Shown: one piece after another, positions 32,976 to 41,085 of the stretch | Position numbering within the stretch: position 1 is the first letter of the stretch | Layout of the letters: each line of letters begins with the position of its first letter | Origin: an uncultured Clostridia bacterium | GTDB lineage: Bacteria > Bacillota > Clostridia > Oscillospirales > CAG-272 | Assembly: GCA_904501715.1 (NCBI GenBank) | Contig: CAJGCD010000001.1 | Location: 1 to 51,206, forward strand | Length of the DNA stretch: 51,206 bases | Direction of reading: 5' to 3' | Position numbers and translations under genes: made by a program | The notes under the pieces: generated by a model | What the model saw: the letters and a program-made list of their open reading frames with translations, nothing else | Databases searched by the model: none | What the model was told of the DNA's origin: nothing

Positions 32976-33015
32976 AAAAAGGAGCTTTAGCGCAAACGCG
33001 AAAAGCTCCTTTTTT
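32976..33015 (+). terminator. Terminator after the lipid kinase gene
   Basis: AAAAAGGAGCTTT (32976-32988) pairs with AAAGCTCCTTTTT (33002-33014); the loop contains a second short CGC/GCG pairing. T6 follows. Confidence 0.9.
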
Positions 33016-33079
33016 CGTGCTAATTCGTGAAGATACGGTAAACAAATTGCAAATTATACGCTATACTCCCCCGTTATCC

Positions 33080-33108
33080 TTGACAAATCTTCGTTTTTAT
33101 TATATAAT
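33080..33108 (+). promoter_or_regulatory. Consensus sigma-A promoter of the LRR lipoprotein operon
   Basis: TTGACA (33080-33085) and TATAAT (33103-33108), both perfect, 17 bases apart and 30 bases before the start. Confidence 0.88.
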
Positions 33109-33137
33109 TTACATAGTCCCATCAAGGAGGAGCAAGT

Positions 33138-34136
33138 ATGAGAAAAATACTTATAAAAGTGCTCGCCATTTTATGTATATTAACTCTTATCCCCATATTT
33201 TCGGCGTGCAATTCAAACGAACAGCAAACAAACCCAAGCAGTGCTTCGGGATTTCATACCATTACCTTTAACACCAAGGGCGGCTCAAAGATAGCCGATA
33301 TGACAGTAAAGCATGACAGCTTTGCCAAGGCACCTACGCCTCCCACCCTTGAAAATTACGTGTTCTGCCGTTGGCAGACCAGCGAAGGACGTGCATTCTT
33401 CTTCGATATGTACACGGTGGAGGAGGATCTGAATTTAGAGGCTATCTGGATAAAGGCAGACGACCTCTTCAGCCTTGCGGCAATGCCCGACAGCAACGGA
33501 ATAATGATAACAGACATCAAGCGTCAGGAGGACTTTGACGTACTGTACGTTCCCGAAATAATAAACGGAAAGACTGTTGAAGGACTTGGTGCGGGAGCAT
33601 TTGAAAGCGTTATTCCCTCTCATGCCTCAACGATTGTTTTCCCCGACACGATAAGATACGTTGAGGAAAACGCCCTTGCCTCTATTTCCGAGGTAAATAT
33701 AGTTTTGAACGGCACAATAAGCCACATAGAGGAGGAATCCTTCTTTGGAAACGGGCTAATAACCAAGATCACCTTGGGAAAGGGTATGGCATCCATCCCC
33801 TACCGCGCGTTCAGCACCTGTGTTATGCTGAAAACGGCTAACGTACCCGAGGGTGTCACAACCATAGAAGAAAATGCCTTTGAAGCCTGCGAGCGCCTTA
33901 TTACGCTTACACTCCCCTCAACCCTGACTGCTATACAGGATTCCGCCTTCGAGGAATGCACTGCCCTTAAGACCGTATTCTTTGGCGGTACAGAAGAGCA
34001 GTTCGACAATTTAAGCATAGCCGACGGAAACGAGGCAATAGAAAACGCCACTGTATATTATTATTCAGAGGAGCAGCCCACATCGGAGGGTAACTTCTGG
34101 CATTACGACAAAAACCAAACACCTACAATATGGTAA
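33138..34136 (+). CDS. Leucine-rich repeat lipoprotein (BspA/LRR_5 type)
   Basis: A 332-residue lipoprotein with lipobox IFSAC; C24 would be lipidated and the rest displayed outside. Residues 38-95 form an InlB B-repeat-like domain (ITFNTKGGSKIADMTV, then APTPPTLENYVFCRW). From about residue 100 there are BspA-type LRR_5 units, including PDTIRYVEENALASI, EGVTTIEENAFEAC, PSTLTAIQDSAFEEC and TALKTVFFGGTEEQF. Such proteins mediate adhesion or binding in gut bacteria; the partner is unknown. The ribosome site AAGGAGGAGCAAGT is strong. The gene lies 15 bases before the DUF1385 gene and probably shares its mRNA. Confidence 0.88.
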   Translation: MRKILIKVLAILCILTLIPIFSACNSNEQQTNPSSASGFHTITFNTKGGSKIADMTVKHDSFAKAPTPPTLENYVFCRWQTSEGRAFFFDMYTVEEDLNLEAIWIKADDLFSLAAMPDSNGIMITDIKRQEDFDVLYVPEIINGKTVEGLGAGAFESVIPSHASTIVFPDTIRYVEENALASISEVNIVLNGTISHIEEESFFGNGLITKITLGKGMASIPYRAFSTCVMLKTANVPEGVTTIEENAFEACERLITLTLPSTLTAIQDSAFEECTALKTVFFGGTEEQFDNLSIADGNEAIENATVYYYSEEQPTSEGNFWHYDKNQTPTIW

Positions 34137-34151
34137 TCTTAGGAGAAGATT

Positions 34152-35315
34152 TTGAAAAAAACGCAGATAGATAAAGCACAGGCGGATAAAATAGCCGCCG
34201 CAAAAAAGACCTCCATTGGCGGACAGGCTCTGCTGGAGGGTATTATGATGAGAGGTCCCAAGGTATCCGCCATGGCGGTGCGTGACCCCAAGGGCGAGAT
34301 GATAATAGAAAAATGGGATACCCAGACAAAGCCCACACCAAAAATATTCAAGCTTCCCATAATCCGCGGAGTATATGGCTTTATAAGCTCTATGAAAATA
34401 GGCTATAAGGCGCTCATGCGCTCGGCTGAGCTGGCGGGGCTTGATGAGATCGAAGAAGAGATGGCAAGAGAAAAGGCGGCAAAAAAAGCCGCTAAGAAGG
34501 CTAACAAGACAAAGGCTCAGACAGAGCCCGAGGACACCGCCACAGCAGAAGCTTCCGTCGCAACAGAGGATACCGCCGCAGCTGAGGCAGAAATCACCAC
34601 CGTGGCAGAAGAAGCTACAAAGGAAAATCACTCAACGGATAAAAAGGAATCCTCTGCTCTTGTAACGGCAGTTATGGTGATAGCGTCGGCTCTCGGTGTA
34701 GCCTTGGCGGTAGGCTTGTTTATTATGCTTCCCACCTTTCTTTACGAGCTGCTCCCCCTTCCTACCTTTGACAACAAGGCTCTGAACTCTCTTGTAAAAT
34801 CAGCCTTTGAGGGCATTTTGAAGATAGTTCTTTTGGTTGGATATATGGCACTGGTCTCGCTTATGAAGGATATAAAAAGAACATTTCAATACCACGGCGC
34901 CGAGCACAAGACTATATTCTGCTATGAGAGCGGACTGGAGCTTACAGTGGAAAACGTACGTAAGCAACGTCGCTTCCACCCCAGATGCGGAACAGCCTTC
35001 CTTATACTTATGCTTATAGTGGGAATGTTCGTTTCCTTCTTTATCGACCCAATATTCTATCTCACCATAGGAAAGCTCCCCCACGTTGCTATCCGTGCCG
35101 TGATAAAGCTGTTGACGCTTCCCATTACTATGGGCATAGGCTACGAGCTTATAAAGCTTGCGGGAAGGCACGATAACCTTTTCACCCGAATAATATCCGC
35201 CCCGGGTCTGTGGCTGCAAAGAATAACCGTTCTTGAGCCTGATGACGGAATGATAGAATGCGCTATCACCGCCTTCAAGGAAGTAATCCCCGAGGACCAA
35301 AGCGACAACTATTAA
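34152..35315 (+). CDS. DUF1385 membrane protein with low-complexity insert
   Basis: Start is TTG at 34152, supported by AGGAGA six bases upstream. The 387-residue protein is a DUF1385 (YqhQ-like) membrane protein: SIGGQALLEGIMMRGP (about 20-35), KLPIIRGVYGF (about 71-81), FQYHGAEHKTIFCYE and RRFHPRCGTAFL in the second half, and about four membrane helices between residues 175 and 345. The family is widespread in Firmicutes with no proven biochemical role. Unusually, residues 95-165 are an Ala/Glu/Lys/Thr-rich, disordered-looking insert (AREKAAKKAAKKANKTKA and beyond), which makes the protein longer than the usual 300 or so. It ends at a shared terminator. Confidence 0.88.
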   Translation: MKKTQIDKAQADKIAAAKKTSIGGQALLEGIMMRGPKVSAMAVRDPKGEMIIEKWDTQTKPTPKIFKLPIIRGVYGFISSMKIGYKALMRSAELAGLDEIEEEMAREKAAKKAAKKANKTKAQTEPEDTATAEASVATEDTAAAEAEITTVAEEATKENHSTDKKESSALVTAVMVIASALGVALAVGLFIMLPTFLYELLPLPTFDNKALNSLVKSAFEGILKIVLLVGYMALVSLMKDIKRTFQYHGAEHKTIFCYESGLELTVENVRKQRRFHPRCGTAFLILMLIVGMFVSFFIDPIFYLTIGKLPHVAIRAVIKLLTLPITMGIGYELIKLAGRHDNLFTRIISAPGLWLQRITVLEPDDGMIECAITAFKEVIPEDQSDNY

Positions 35316-35321
35316 ATAAAA

Positions 35322-35350
35322 AAACATTCTGCCCACAGGGCAGAATGTTT
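35322..35350. terminator. Bidirectional terminator between DUF1385 and glycosylase genes
   Basis: A 13-bp stem (35322-35334 with 35338-35350, loop ACA) with A/T-rich flanks. It lies between convergent genes and overlaps the last bases of the glycosylase stop codon. Confidence 0.88.
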
Positions 35351-36263
35351 ATTCTTGGGTTGAACGGTAACGCTCGTAGTAAAAGAGATATTGCTGAGCT
35401 ATACCCGCGTAAGCGCCAAAGCGCTGCCACGAGAGATTTTCATCCTCATCCCCAAAATATTTGACAGCCACGCGCTTCATCCATACGTCGACGGGAAAGG
35501 CGTTATATTTTCCAAAGCCGAACAGAAGCGCGCAGGACGCAACCTTTCGCCCTATTCCTTTTACGGAGCAAAGCGCTTCGATAGCCTTTTCTATATCACT
35601 CTCTGATGTTATTTCGTCAAAAGACAGACCTCCGTCAAGTGTGCGGGATACCGCGTCATATATGTATTTCGCGCGAAAGCCGGTTTTAAGCTCAAAAAGC
35701 CCTTCAACCCCCAATGCATAGAGCGCATCCGCCTCGGGAAAGGCGCAAAGCGAGCTTTTGCTTGAGATATGCTTTCGCATCTCATTACTCACGTCAATAG
35801 GCTTACCGCACTTGGCGCACAGTGCCTCGATTATCTTCTTTATTCTGGGAATATTGTTATTCTGCGAAATTATAAAAGAAATTACGCATTCAAAGGGCTC
35901 TTGCGCTAAAATGCGTATTCCCTTTCCGTACTCCACCGCGGCTTTGAGCGCTTCATTGTCACAGCACAAAAGAATATCCGCTCCTACGGCATCATAGTCA
36001 CGCTCTATATCAAGATACCGCTTCCACAGGTGCTCGTAATCTTCAAGAGTACTTCCGTATATAAGCACTGTATCACCGTCCTGAGCAAAGGACACGAGAC
36101 GCCCGAAGGCGACCCCCGAAAACTCCTTCTCGTGCTCGCTGTTCTCCACAGCATCAAAGCGGAAGCACTGTCCGCAATCGAATATCTTACCTATGTCAAA
36201 ATTTTGAATGCCCTCTATTTTTACGCACGGGCAACCGCCGCAAAAAATTTCTGTTACCTTCAC
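35349..36263 (-). CDS. ogg: 8-oxoguanine DNA glycosylase (OGG1-like)
   Basis: The 304-residue protein matches OGG1-type enzymes that excise 8-oxoguanine and cut the DNA at the abasic site. An N-terminal beta domain (about 1-120) has FDCGQCFRFDAVE, followed by helical parts with FISQNNNIPRIKKIIEALC. The helix-hairpin-helix-GPD motif near residues 230-262 reads VKGIGRKVASCALLFGF and AFPVDVWMKR, giving K240 as catalytic lysine and D259 as the conserved aspartate. It has no iron-sulfur cysteine loop at the C-terminus. It is monocistronic, with its 5' end facing the DUF6062 operon across an 81-base gap. Confidence 0.9.
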   Translation of the reverse strand: MKVTEIFCGGCPCVKIEGIQNFDIGKIFDCGQCFRFDAVENSEHEKEFSGVAFGRLVSFAQDGDTVLIYGSTLEDYEHLWKRYLDIERDYDAVGADILLCCDNEALKAAVEYGKGIRILAQEPFECVISFIISQNNNIPRIKKIIEALCAKCGKPIDVSNEMRKHISSKSSLCAFPEADALYALGVEGLFELKTGFRAKYIYDAVSRTLDGGLSFDEITSESDIEKAIEALCSVKGIGRKVASCALLFGFGKYNAFPVDVWMKRVAVKYFGDEDENLSWQRFGAYAGIAQQYLFYYERYRSTQE

Positions 36264-36344
36264 AACATACCTCTGAAAAAATCAATGTAACTACATTCTA
36301 TCATATATCGACAGATTTTTCAAGTAAAATCTTTGGAGAAAGCT

Positions 36345-37070
36345 ATGGAAACAATTTACACAATACCCGTCAATGAAGCCTTTGAGGCATCCGCCGAGGA
36401 TAAATCCTGCGGATGTCCCTTCTGCACGCTGTACAACCGTCTGGAGGACGACGAGCTTGAGCTGATTCTGGGCGCATCTATGATGGAGCCTGACGTAAGA
36501 ATACGCACCAACAAGGAGGGCTTTTGCAAGACTCATTACGATATGATGTTCACCAGAAAGAACCGTCTGGGTATGGCTCTGACCTTGGAAAGCCATTTGG
36601 CAGAGCTTAAAGAGGAAATAAAGGACAAGGCCTTCTCGAAGCCCGGTGAGCGTCCAATGAAGCGCATATCGGCACTGGAGGATAGCTGTTACGTCTGCCG
36701 CAGAATAGAGTTTAACTTCCAGCATATGATTGAAACCGCCGTTATCCTTTGGGAGACCGACGAGGATTTTGCGCCCAAGCTCAAGGCTCAGCCCTATTTT
36801 TGCCTTCCCCACTATCGCAGATATCTGGAATACGCCTCAAAGCGCCTTGGAAAGAAGCAATACGCCGAATTCGAGGCACAGGTGTCGAGCATAGTCAATG
36901 CATATATGGAAACACTCAACGAGGATATAAGCTGGTTCTGCAAGAAATTTGACTACCGCTACGGCGACGAGCCCTGGTATAACTCAAAGGACTCGGTAGA
37001 ACGCGCAATGAAATTCCTTCGCGGCGACCTTCATAAGCCTCCACAGAAAAGAAAACCGCTGTACAACTAA
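36345..37070 (+). CDS. DUF6062 family protein
   Basis: Start set at ATG 36345 behind GGAGAAAGCT; an in-frame TTG at 36333 is less likely. The 241-residue cytoplasmic protein has four Cys pairs or clusters that could hold zinc: CGCPFC (about 22-27), GFCKTHY (about 59-65), CYVCRR (about 114-119) and YFCLPHYRRYL (about 150-160). This Cys-x2-Cys with FCxxHY pattern is characteristic of DUF6062, a Clostridia family of unknown function. The gene is first in a plus-strand operon with mnmM and a VanY-like peptidase, separated by 23 and 15 bases. Gene neighbours do not reveal a shared pathway. Confidence 0.82.
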   Translation: METIYTIPVNEAFEASAEDKSCGCPFCTLYNRLEDDELELILGASMMEPDVRIRTNKEGFCKTHYDMMFTRKNRLGMALTLESHLAELKEEIKDKAFSKPGERPMKRISALEDSCYVCRRIEFNFQHMIETAVILWETDEDFAPKLKAQPYFCLPHYRRYLEYASKRLGKKQYAEFEAQVSSIVNAYMETLNEDISWFCKKFDYRYGDEPWYNSKDSVERAMKFLRGDLHKPPQKRKPLYN

Positions 37071-37093
37071 TAAAAGCATTAAGGAACTAATTT

Positions 37094-37648
37094 ATGATAG
37101 ACTTACTTGACCTTCAAAAGCACTTTATTCTCACCCACCTCAAAGAGGGAGATATCGCCGTTGATTTTACTATGGGCAACGGTCACGACACCGAATTCCT
37201 TTCAAAGACTGTGGGAGAGAGCGGACACGTTTTTGCCTTTGATATACAGGAGCAGGCATTAGCCTCCACCTCGGAAAACCTCAAAAAGGCAGGCTGTCCA
37301 GATAACTATGCCCTTATCCTTGACTCCCACCACAACGTCAAAAAGTACGTAGACGTTCCTATTAAAGCGGGAATGTTTAACCTTGGATATCTCCCCGGAA
37401 GCGACAAAACGGTAACCACTATGCGCTCTACCACGCTCCCCGCCATAGAGGCTGCCATCTCGCTTATGGACAGAGACGCAATAATTCTTGTAGCCGTATA
37501 CCCCGGTCACGCCGAGGGTGACGCTGAGGGAAAGCTTATCTGCGAATATCTTTCCACGCTGTCCCGTTACAAGGTCTGCGCCACAAGAATAAACATTCTC
37601 AATTCTCCAACCTCTCCGTTTTTCATAATAATAGAAAATAAGCCTTAA
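37094..37648 (+). CDS. mnmM: MnmM-type tRNA wobble-uridine methyltransferase
   Basis: The 184-residue SAM-dependent methyltransferase belongs to the family formerly annotated rRNA methylase or YtqB. VDFTMGNGHDTEFL (about 23-36) is the SAM-binding loop, and MFNLGYLPGSDKTVTT (about 95-110) is the hallmark motif. MnmM of Bacillus subtilis makes the last methylation of mnm5s2U34 in tRNA, replacing the MnmC methyltransferase. It is not an rRNA enzyme by recent work. Length is usual for the family (about 185-195). A short gap of 15 bases leads to the peptidase gene. Confidence 0.9.
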   Translation: MIDLLDLQKHFILTHLKEGDIAVDFTMGNGHDTEFLSKTVGESGHVFAFDIQEQALASTSENLKKAGCPDNYALILDSHHNVKKYVDVPIKAGMFNLGYLPGSDKTVTTMRSTTLPAIEAAISLMDRDAIILVAVYPGHAEGDAEGKLICEYLSTLSRYKVCATRINILNSPTSPFFIIIENKP

Positions 37649-37663
37649 TAAAAAGGAAAAGAT

Positions 37664-39049
37664 ATGAACGAAACCAAACAGTCAAAAAAAGAAAAAGAGT
37701 CATACGCGCCTCTATCCGAGGACGAATTAAGAATGCTCAAGGCTTCTCAGGAGGGTGAGATAGACAGAAGCACTCTTCCTCCCCACGATAATTCGGATAT
37801 GGCGAAGGCAAAGCGATATGTAAAAAAGAATAAGCTTTCCGTACTTTTCGTCCTTCTGACCGTAATTATCTTGGCAGCCGTGCTCTTTGTCCTTGGCTTT
37901 ATGCTTGTCAGCTCTCTGCTAAACAGACCATCCACCGATGATTTTACTGTTATCCTCGGTGATGAGGATAACAAATATACGGTAAAATATGAGGACGCTA
38001 TGATTGATGACGTATTTTATCTTGATATTATCAAGATAGCGAAATACGCCGACATTGTAGTAAGCGGTAAGGAGCAAAGAATAAAGCTCATGTGCGAGGA
38101 CGGTACATACGTCAGATTTGAACACGGCAAGAATACGGCAACCGTTAACGGCACCCGAGTACATCTCAAGGGAACCGCTAAAATAACCGAGGCTACCGAT
38201 AAAAAGGACTTTGAATGTCTTGTTCCATATTCATTTATAGAAAAGCTGTTCTCAAATCCTACGGTAGGAGATACTCCGGGTGTTAGAACTGTATTTTCAA
38301 GCAAGGATAACAAGGTACAGATAGGCAGAGTGCTTTATCAGAGCGGTACTCCGCTTCCCATAAGCTTTTCCGCAGATTGCTTTGATATTGCCGAGGAGGA
38401 CTCTCTGCTTTCCTACAAAGCAACGTACCCCGAGCTTACGTCGATCTGCTCCAAAAAAACTATGCTGGTCAATAAAAACAATCCCCTCGGTGAAGGCTTT
38501 ACTCCCCAGGGGTTGTTTTCTTTGAATGAATTGGGCTGTCCCGTGGTAGAGGACGGAGACTATCTATTGATATCCGATGCGGCGCTTTCTCTGTGCGCGA
38601 TGATGAACGACCTTGAGAAATCAATCGGCAAGAAGGATAGCGTAGTGGTAACCAGCGCATATCGCTCCTACTCCAAGCAGAAGGGACTGTTTTCAACCTA
38701 CGTCACGGAGCTGATGGAGTATAAAGGCTACACCCGTGAGCAGGCAGAGGCTGAGGTATCAAAAACCGCCGCCAGAGCGGGATACAGCGAGCATCAAAGC
38801 GGTCTTTGCGTTGACCTTATAGAAAAGGGTAAGCTGGAGCTTGATGAGTCCTTTGAGGGCTGCGAGGCGTTTGCTTGGCTAAAGGATAACGCTTACCGAT
38901 ACGGATTTATTTTGCGATATCCCAAGGACAAAATAAGCATAACAGGTTACAGCTACGAGCCTTGGCACTACCGTTTTGTGGGTATAGATGCCGCCACCGT
39001 GATATATGAGGATAATTTATGCCTTGAGGAATATCTGGCTAAATTTTAA
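37664..39049 (+). CDS. Membrane-anchored VanY-like D-Ala-D-Ala carboxypeptidase
   Basis: The 461-residue protein has a charged N-terminal cytoplasmic part (1-56), one membrane helix (about 58-84) and a large external region. Residues 90-250 have a beta-rich region resembling copper-amine-oxidase-like N-terminal domains. The C-terminal third is a peptidase M15B/VanY domain with VTSAYRSYSKQ, SEHQSGLCVDL (about 374-384, giving zinc ligands H376 and D383) and EPWHYRFVG (zinc ligand H433). It would trim the terminal D-alanine of peptidoglycan peptides outside the membrane. There is no VanS/VanR pair nearby, so this is more likely cell-wall remodelling than vancomycin resistance. Confidence 0.87.
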   Translation: MNETKQSKKEKESYAPLSEDELRMLKASQEGEIDRSTLPPHDNSDMAKAKRYVKKNKLSVLFVLLTVIILAAVLFVLGFMLVSSLLNRPSTDDFTVILGDEDNKYTVKYEDAMIDDVFYLDIIKIAKYADIVVSGKEQRIKLMCEDGTYVRFEHGKNTATVNGTRVHLKGTAKITEATDKKDFECLVPYSFIEKLFSNPTVGDTPGVRTVFSSKDNKVQIGRVLYQSGTPLPISFSADCFDIAEEDSLLSYKATYPELTSICSKKTMLVNKNNPLGEGFTPQGLFSLNELGCPVVEDGDYLLISDAALSLCAMMNDLEKSIGKKDSVVVTSAYRSYSKQKGLFSTYVTELMEYKGYTREQAEAEVSKTAARAGYSEHQSGLCVDLIEKGKLELDESFEGCEAFAWLKDNAYRYGFILRYPKDKISITGYSYEPWHYRFVGIDAATVIYEDNLCLEEYLAKF

Positions 39050-39075
39050 CTAATAATATAATTGAATAGCGATAT

Positions 39076-39120
39076 AAAAATCGAATTCCGAATAAATTTT
39101 ATAACGGAATTCGATTTTTT
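39076..39120 (+). terminator. Terminator upstream of glmS
   Basis: A 15-bp perfect stem (39076-39090 with 39105-39119), a 14-base A/T-rich loop and a T6 tract close the DUF6062-mnmM-vanY operon. Confidence 0.88.
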
Positions 39121-39187
39121 CTTTTAATATTCGGTATTTTTGCGACGTTCGCAATTATGGGTTGCATAAAGTTCAAAGCAAAGTTGG

Positions 39188-39216
39188 TTGAATTAAATAA
39201 AAATATTTGATATTAT
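39188..39216 (+). promoter_or_regulatory. Sigma-A promoter of glmS
   Basis: TTGAAT (39188-39193) and TATTAT (39211-39216), 17 bases apart. The leader to the start codon is about 30 bases, too short for a glmS ribozyme. Confidence 0.65.
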
Positions 39217-39251
39217 TATGCAGTAAATTTTAATTATAAAGGAGAAATATT

Positions 39252-41084
39252 ATGTGTGGAATAGTTGGATACACAGGCGCTAAAAACTGTATCCCCGTAC
39301 TTATTGAAGGTCTTAAAATGCTTGAATACCGCGGATATGACTCTGCGGGAGTATCTTTTCTCGATGGAAAATGCATAAGAACTGTAAAGGCTAAGGGAAA
39401 GCTCTCTAATCTTGAGGAACGCCTTGAGGCGTCAAAGCTTGGAGAAATGCATTGCGGAATAGGTCATACAAGATGGGCAACTCACGGTGCGCCATCGGAT
39501 ATCAATTCCCATCCCCACTCCACCGAAATGGTATCCCTTGTACACAACGGTATAGTTGAAAACCACGCGGAAATAGAAGCTTTTCTTCGCCAGAAGGGCT
39601 ACACCTTCGTATCTGACACCGATACCGAGCGCGCGTCAAAGCTTATAGATATGCTTTATAAAGAGACTAAGGACCCCGTAGCGACTCTCTTCAGAGCTTC
39701 GGCTGCCATAAGAGGCTCTTATGCCTTCGGCGTAATATTCAGCGATTTCCCCGGAAAAATATTCGCAATACGCAAGGACAGTCCTCTTATTATCGCCAAG
39801 GATGCCAGCGGCTCCTTCTTAGCCTCGGATATCCCCGCAATACTTCCCTATACAAAGGAATATTGCCGTCTTGACGAGCATTACGTGGCGGAGCTTTCCA
39901 GAACAGATATCAAGATATACGACGAAAACGCAAACGTATCCGAGCCTAAATACGAGGTGGCACTCTGGAACTCCGAGCAGGCTAAAAAGGGCGGTTTCCC
40001 TCATTTTATGCTGAAGGAGATATACGAGGAGCCCTCCGCTCTCGAAAGCACCATTGAGCGTAGAATAAGCAACGGTCTGCCCTCCTTTGACGAAACCTTC
40101 CCCGATAATATACTTCTCGAAAGCATAGACGAGATACACGTGGTAGCCTGCGGTACAGCTATGCACGCAGGTCTTGTGGGCAAATATATAATCGAAAAGC
40201 TTGCCCGTATCCCCGTAAACGTAGAGATCGCCAGCGAATTCCACTACCGCGACCCTATACTCAAGAAAAACAGCCTTGCTATATTTATTTCCCAGTCGGG
40301 TGAAACAGCAGATACTCTTGCCGCGTTGCGCCACGCAAAGAGTGAGGGAGTTCCCACTCTCGCGATCGTAAACGTATTCGGATCTTCCTTGGCTCGCGAG
40401 GCAGATTACGTGCTTTACACCATGGCAGGACCCGAAATATCTGTTGCAAGCACCAAGGCTTACAGCGTTCAGTGCGCTATTCTCTACCTTTTTGCCGCAC
40501 ATCTTGCTCTGATAAAGCAAAAAATCACAAGCGAAGCAGCAAGAAGTCTTTGCGAAAAGCTGCGCTCTGAGCTTCCCCGCGCGGTCGCCGCTACTCTGGC
40601 TTTGAACGATACCATTCACCAGATATCAACAAAAATATCCTCCGCCGAGCACCTTTTCTACATCGGCAGAGGAATAGATTATCAGCTTTCCATAGAAAGC
40701 TCTCTTAAGCTGAAGGAGATATCCTATATACACAGCGAGGCATATGCGGCTGGTGAGCTTAAGCACGGTACCATATCGCTCATAACCGACGGAATACCCG
40801 TAATATGCATTATGACCGACAGCTCGCTTGCTAAAAAGACTATAAGCGGAATTCACGAGGTTGCCGCAAGAGGCGCCCACGTAATTCTTATCTGCTCAGC
40901 GGATATTCAGGATGAGCACGCTCTTCCCGACGTGGAGACGGTTATACTTCCCCGCACCGAGCCGCTGCTTTATCCCTTCCTGACCGCTACCGCTACACAG
41001 CTTATCGCTTATCACACCTCCGCCGACAAGGGCATAGACGTGGATAAGCCCAGAAATCTGGCAAAATCGGTAACAGTGGAATAA
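39252..41084 (+). CDS. glmS: Glutamine-fructose-6-phosphate aminotransferase (isomerizing)
   Basis: GlmS makes glucosamine 6-phosphate, the first committed precursor of peptidoglycan amino sugars. The N-terminal glutaminase domain starts MCGIVGYTG, with C2 as nucleophile, and has MLEYRGYDSAGV and GIGHTRWATHG; then two SIS domains bind fructose 6-phosphate: CGTAMHAG and ISQSGETADT (first), GRGIDYQLSIESSLKLKEI and HSEAYAAGELKHG (second). It ends KSVTVE, the standard tail. The 610-residue length is normal. ATTATAAAGGAG gives a good ribosome site. The gene ends two bases from the convergent rodA-like gene. Confidence 0.97.
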   Translation: MCGIVGYTGAKNCIPVLIEGLKMLEYRGYDSAGVSFLDGKCIRTVKAKGKLSNLEERLEASKLGEMHCGIGHTRWATHGAPSDINSHPHSTEMVSLVHNGIVENHAEIEAFLRQKGYTFVSDTDTERASKLIDMLYKETKDPVATLFRASAAIRGSYAFGVIFSDFPGKIFAIRKDSPLIIAKDASGSFLASDIPAILPYTKEYCRLDEHYVAELSRTDIKIYDENANVSEPKYEVALWNSEQAKKGGFPHFMLKEIYEEPSALESTIERRISNGLPSFDETFPDNILLESIDEIHVVACGTAMHAGLVGKYIIEKLARIPVNVEIASEFHYRDPILKKNSLAIFISQSGETADTLAALRHAKSEGVPTLAIVNVFGSSLAREADYVLYTMAGPEISVASTKAYSVQCAILYLFAAHLALIKQKITSEAARSLCEKLRSELPRAVAATLALNDTIHQISTKISSAEHLFYIGRGIDYQLSIESSLKLKEISYIHSEAYAAGELKHGTISLITDGIPVICIMTDSSLAKKTISGIHEVAARGAHVILICSADIQDEHALPDVETVILPRTEPLLYPFLTATATQLIAYHTSADKGIDVDKPRNLAKSVTVE

Positions 41085-41085
41085 G

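Noticed and set aside
37664..39049. Vancomycin-resistance interpretation of the VanY-like gene
   Set aside because: No vanS, vanR, vanH, vanA or vanX homologues are present in the window; remodelling carboxypeptidase is more likely.
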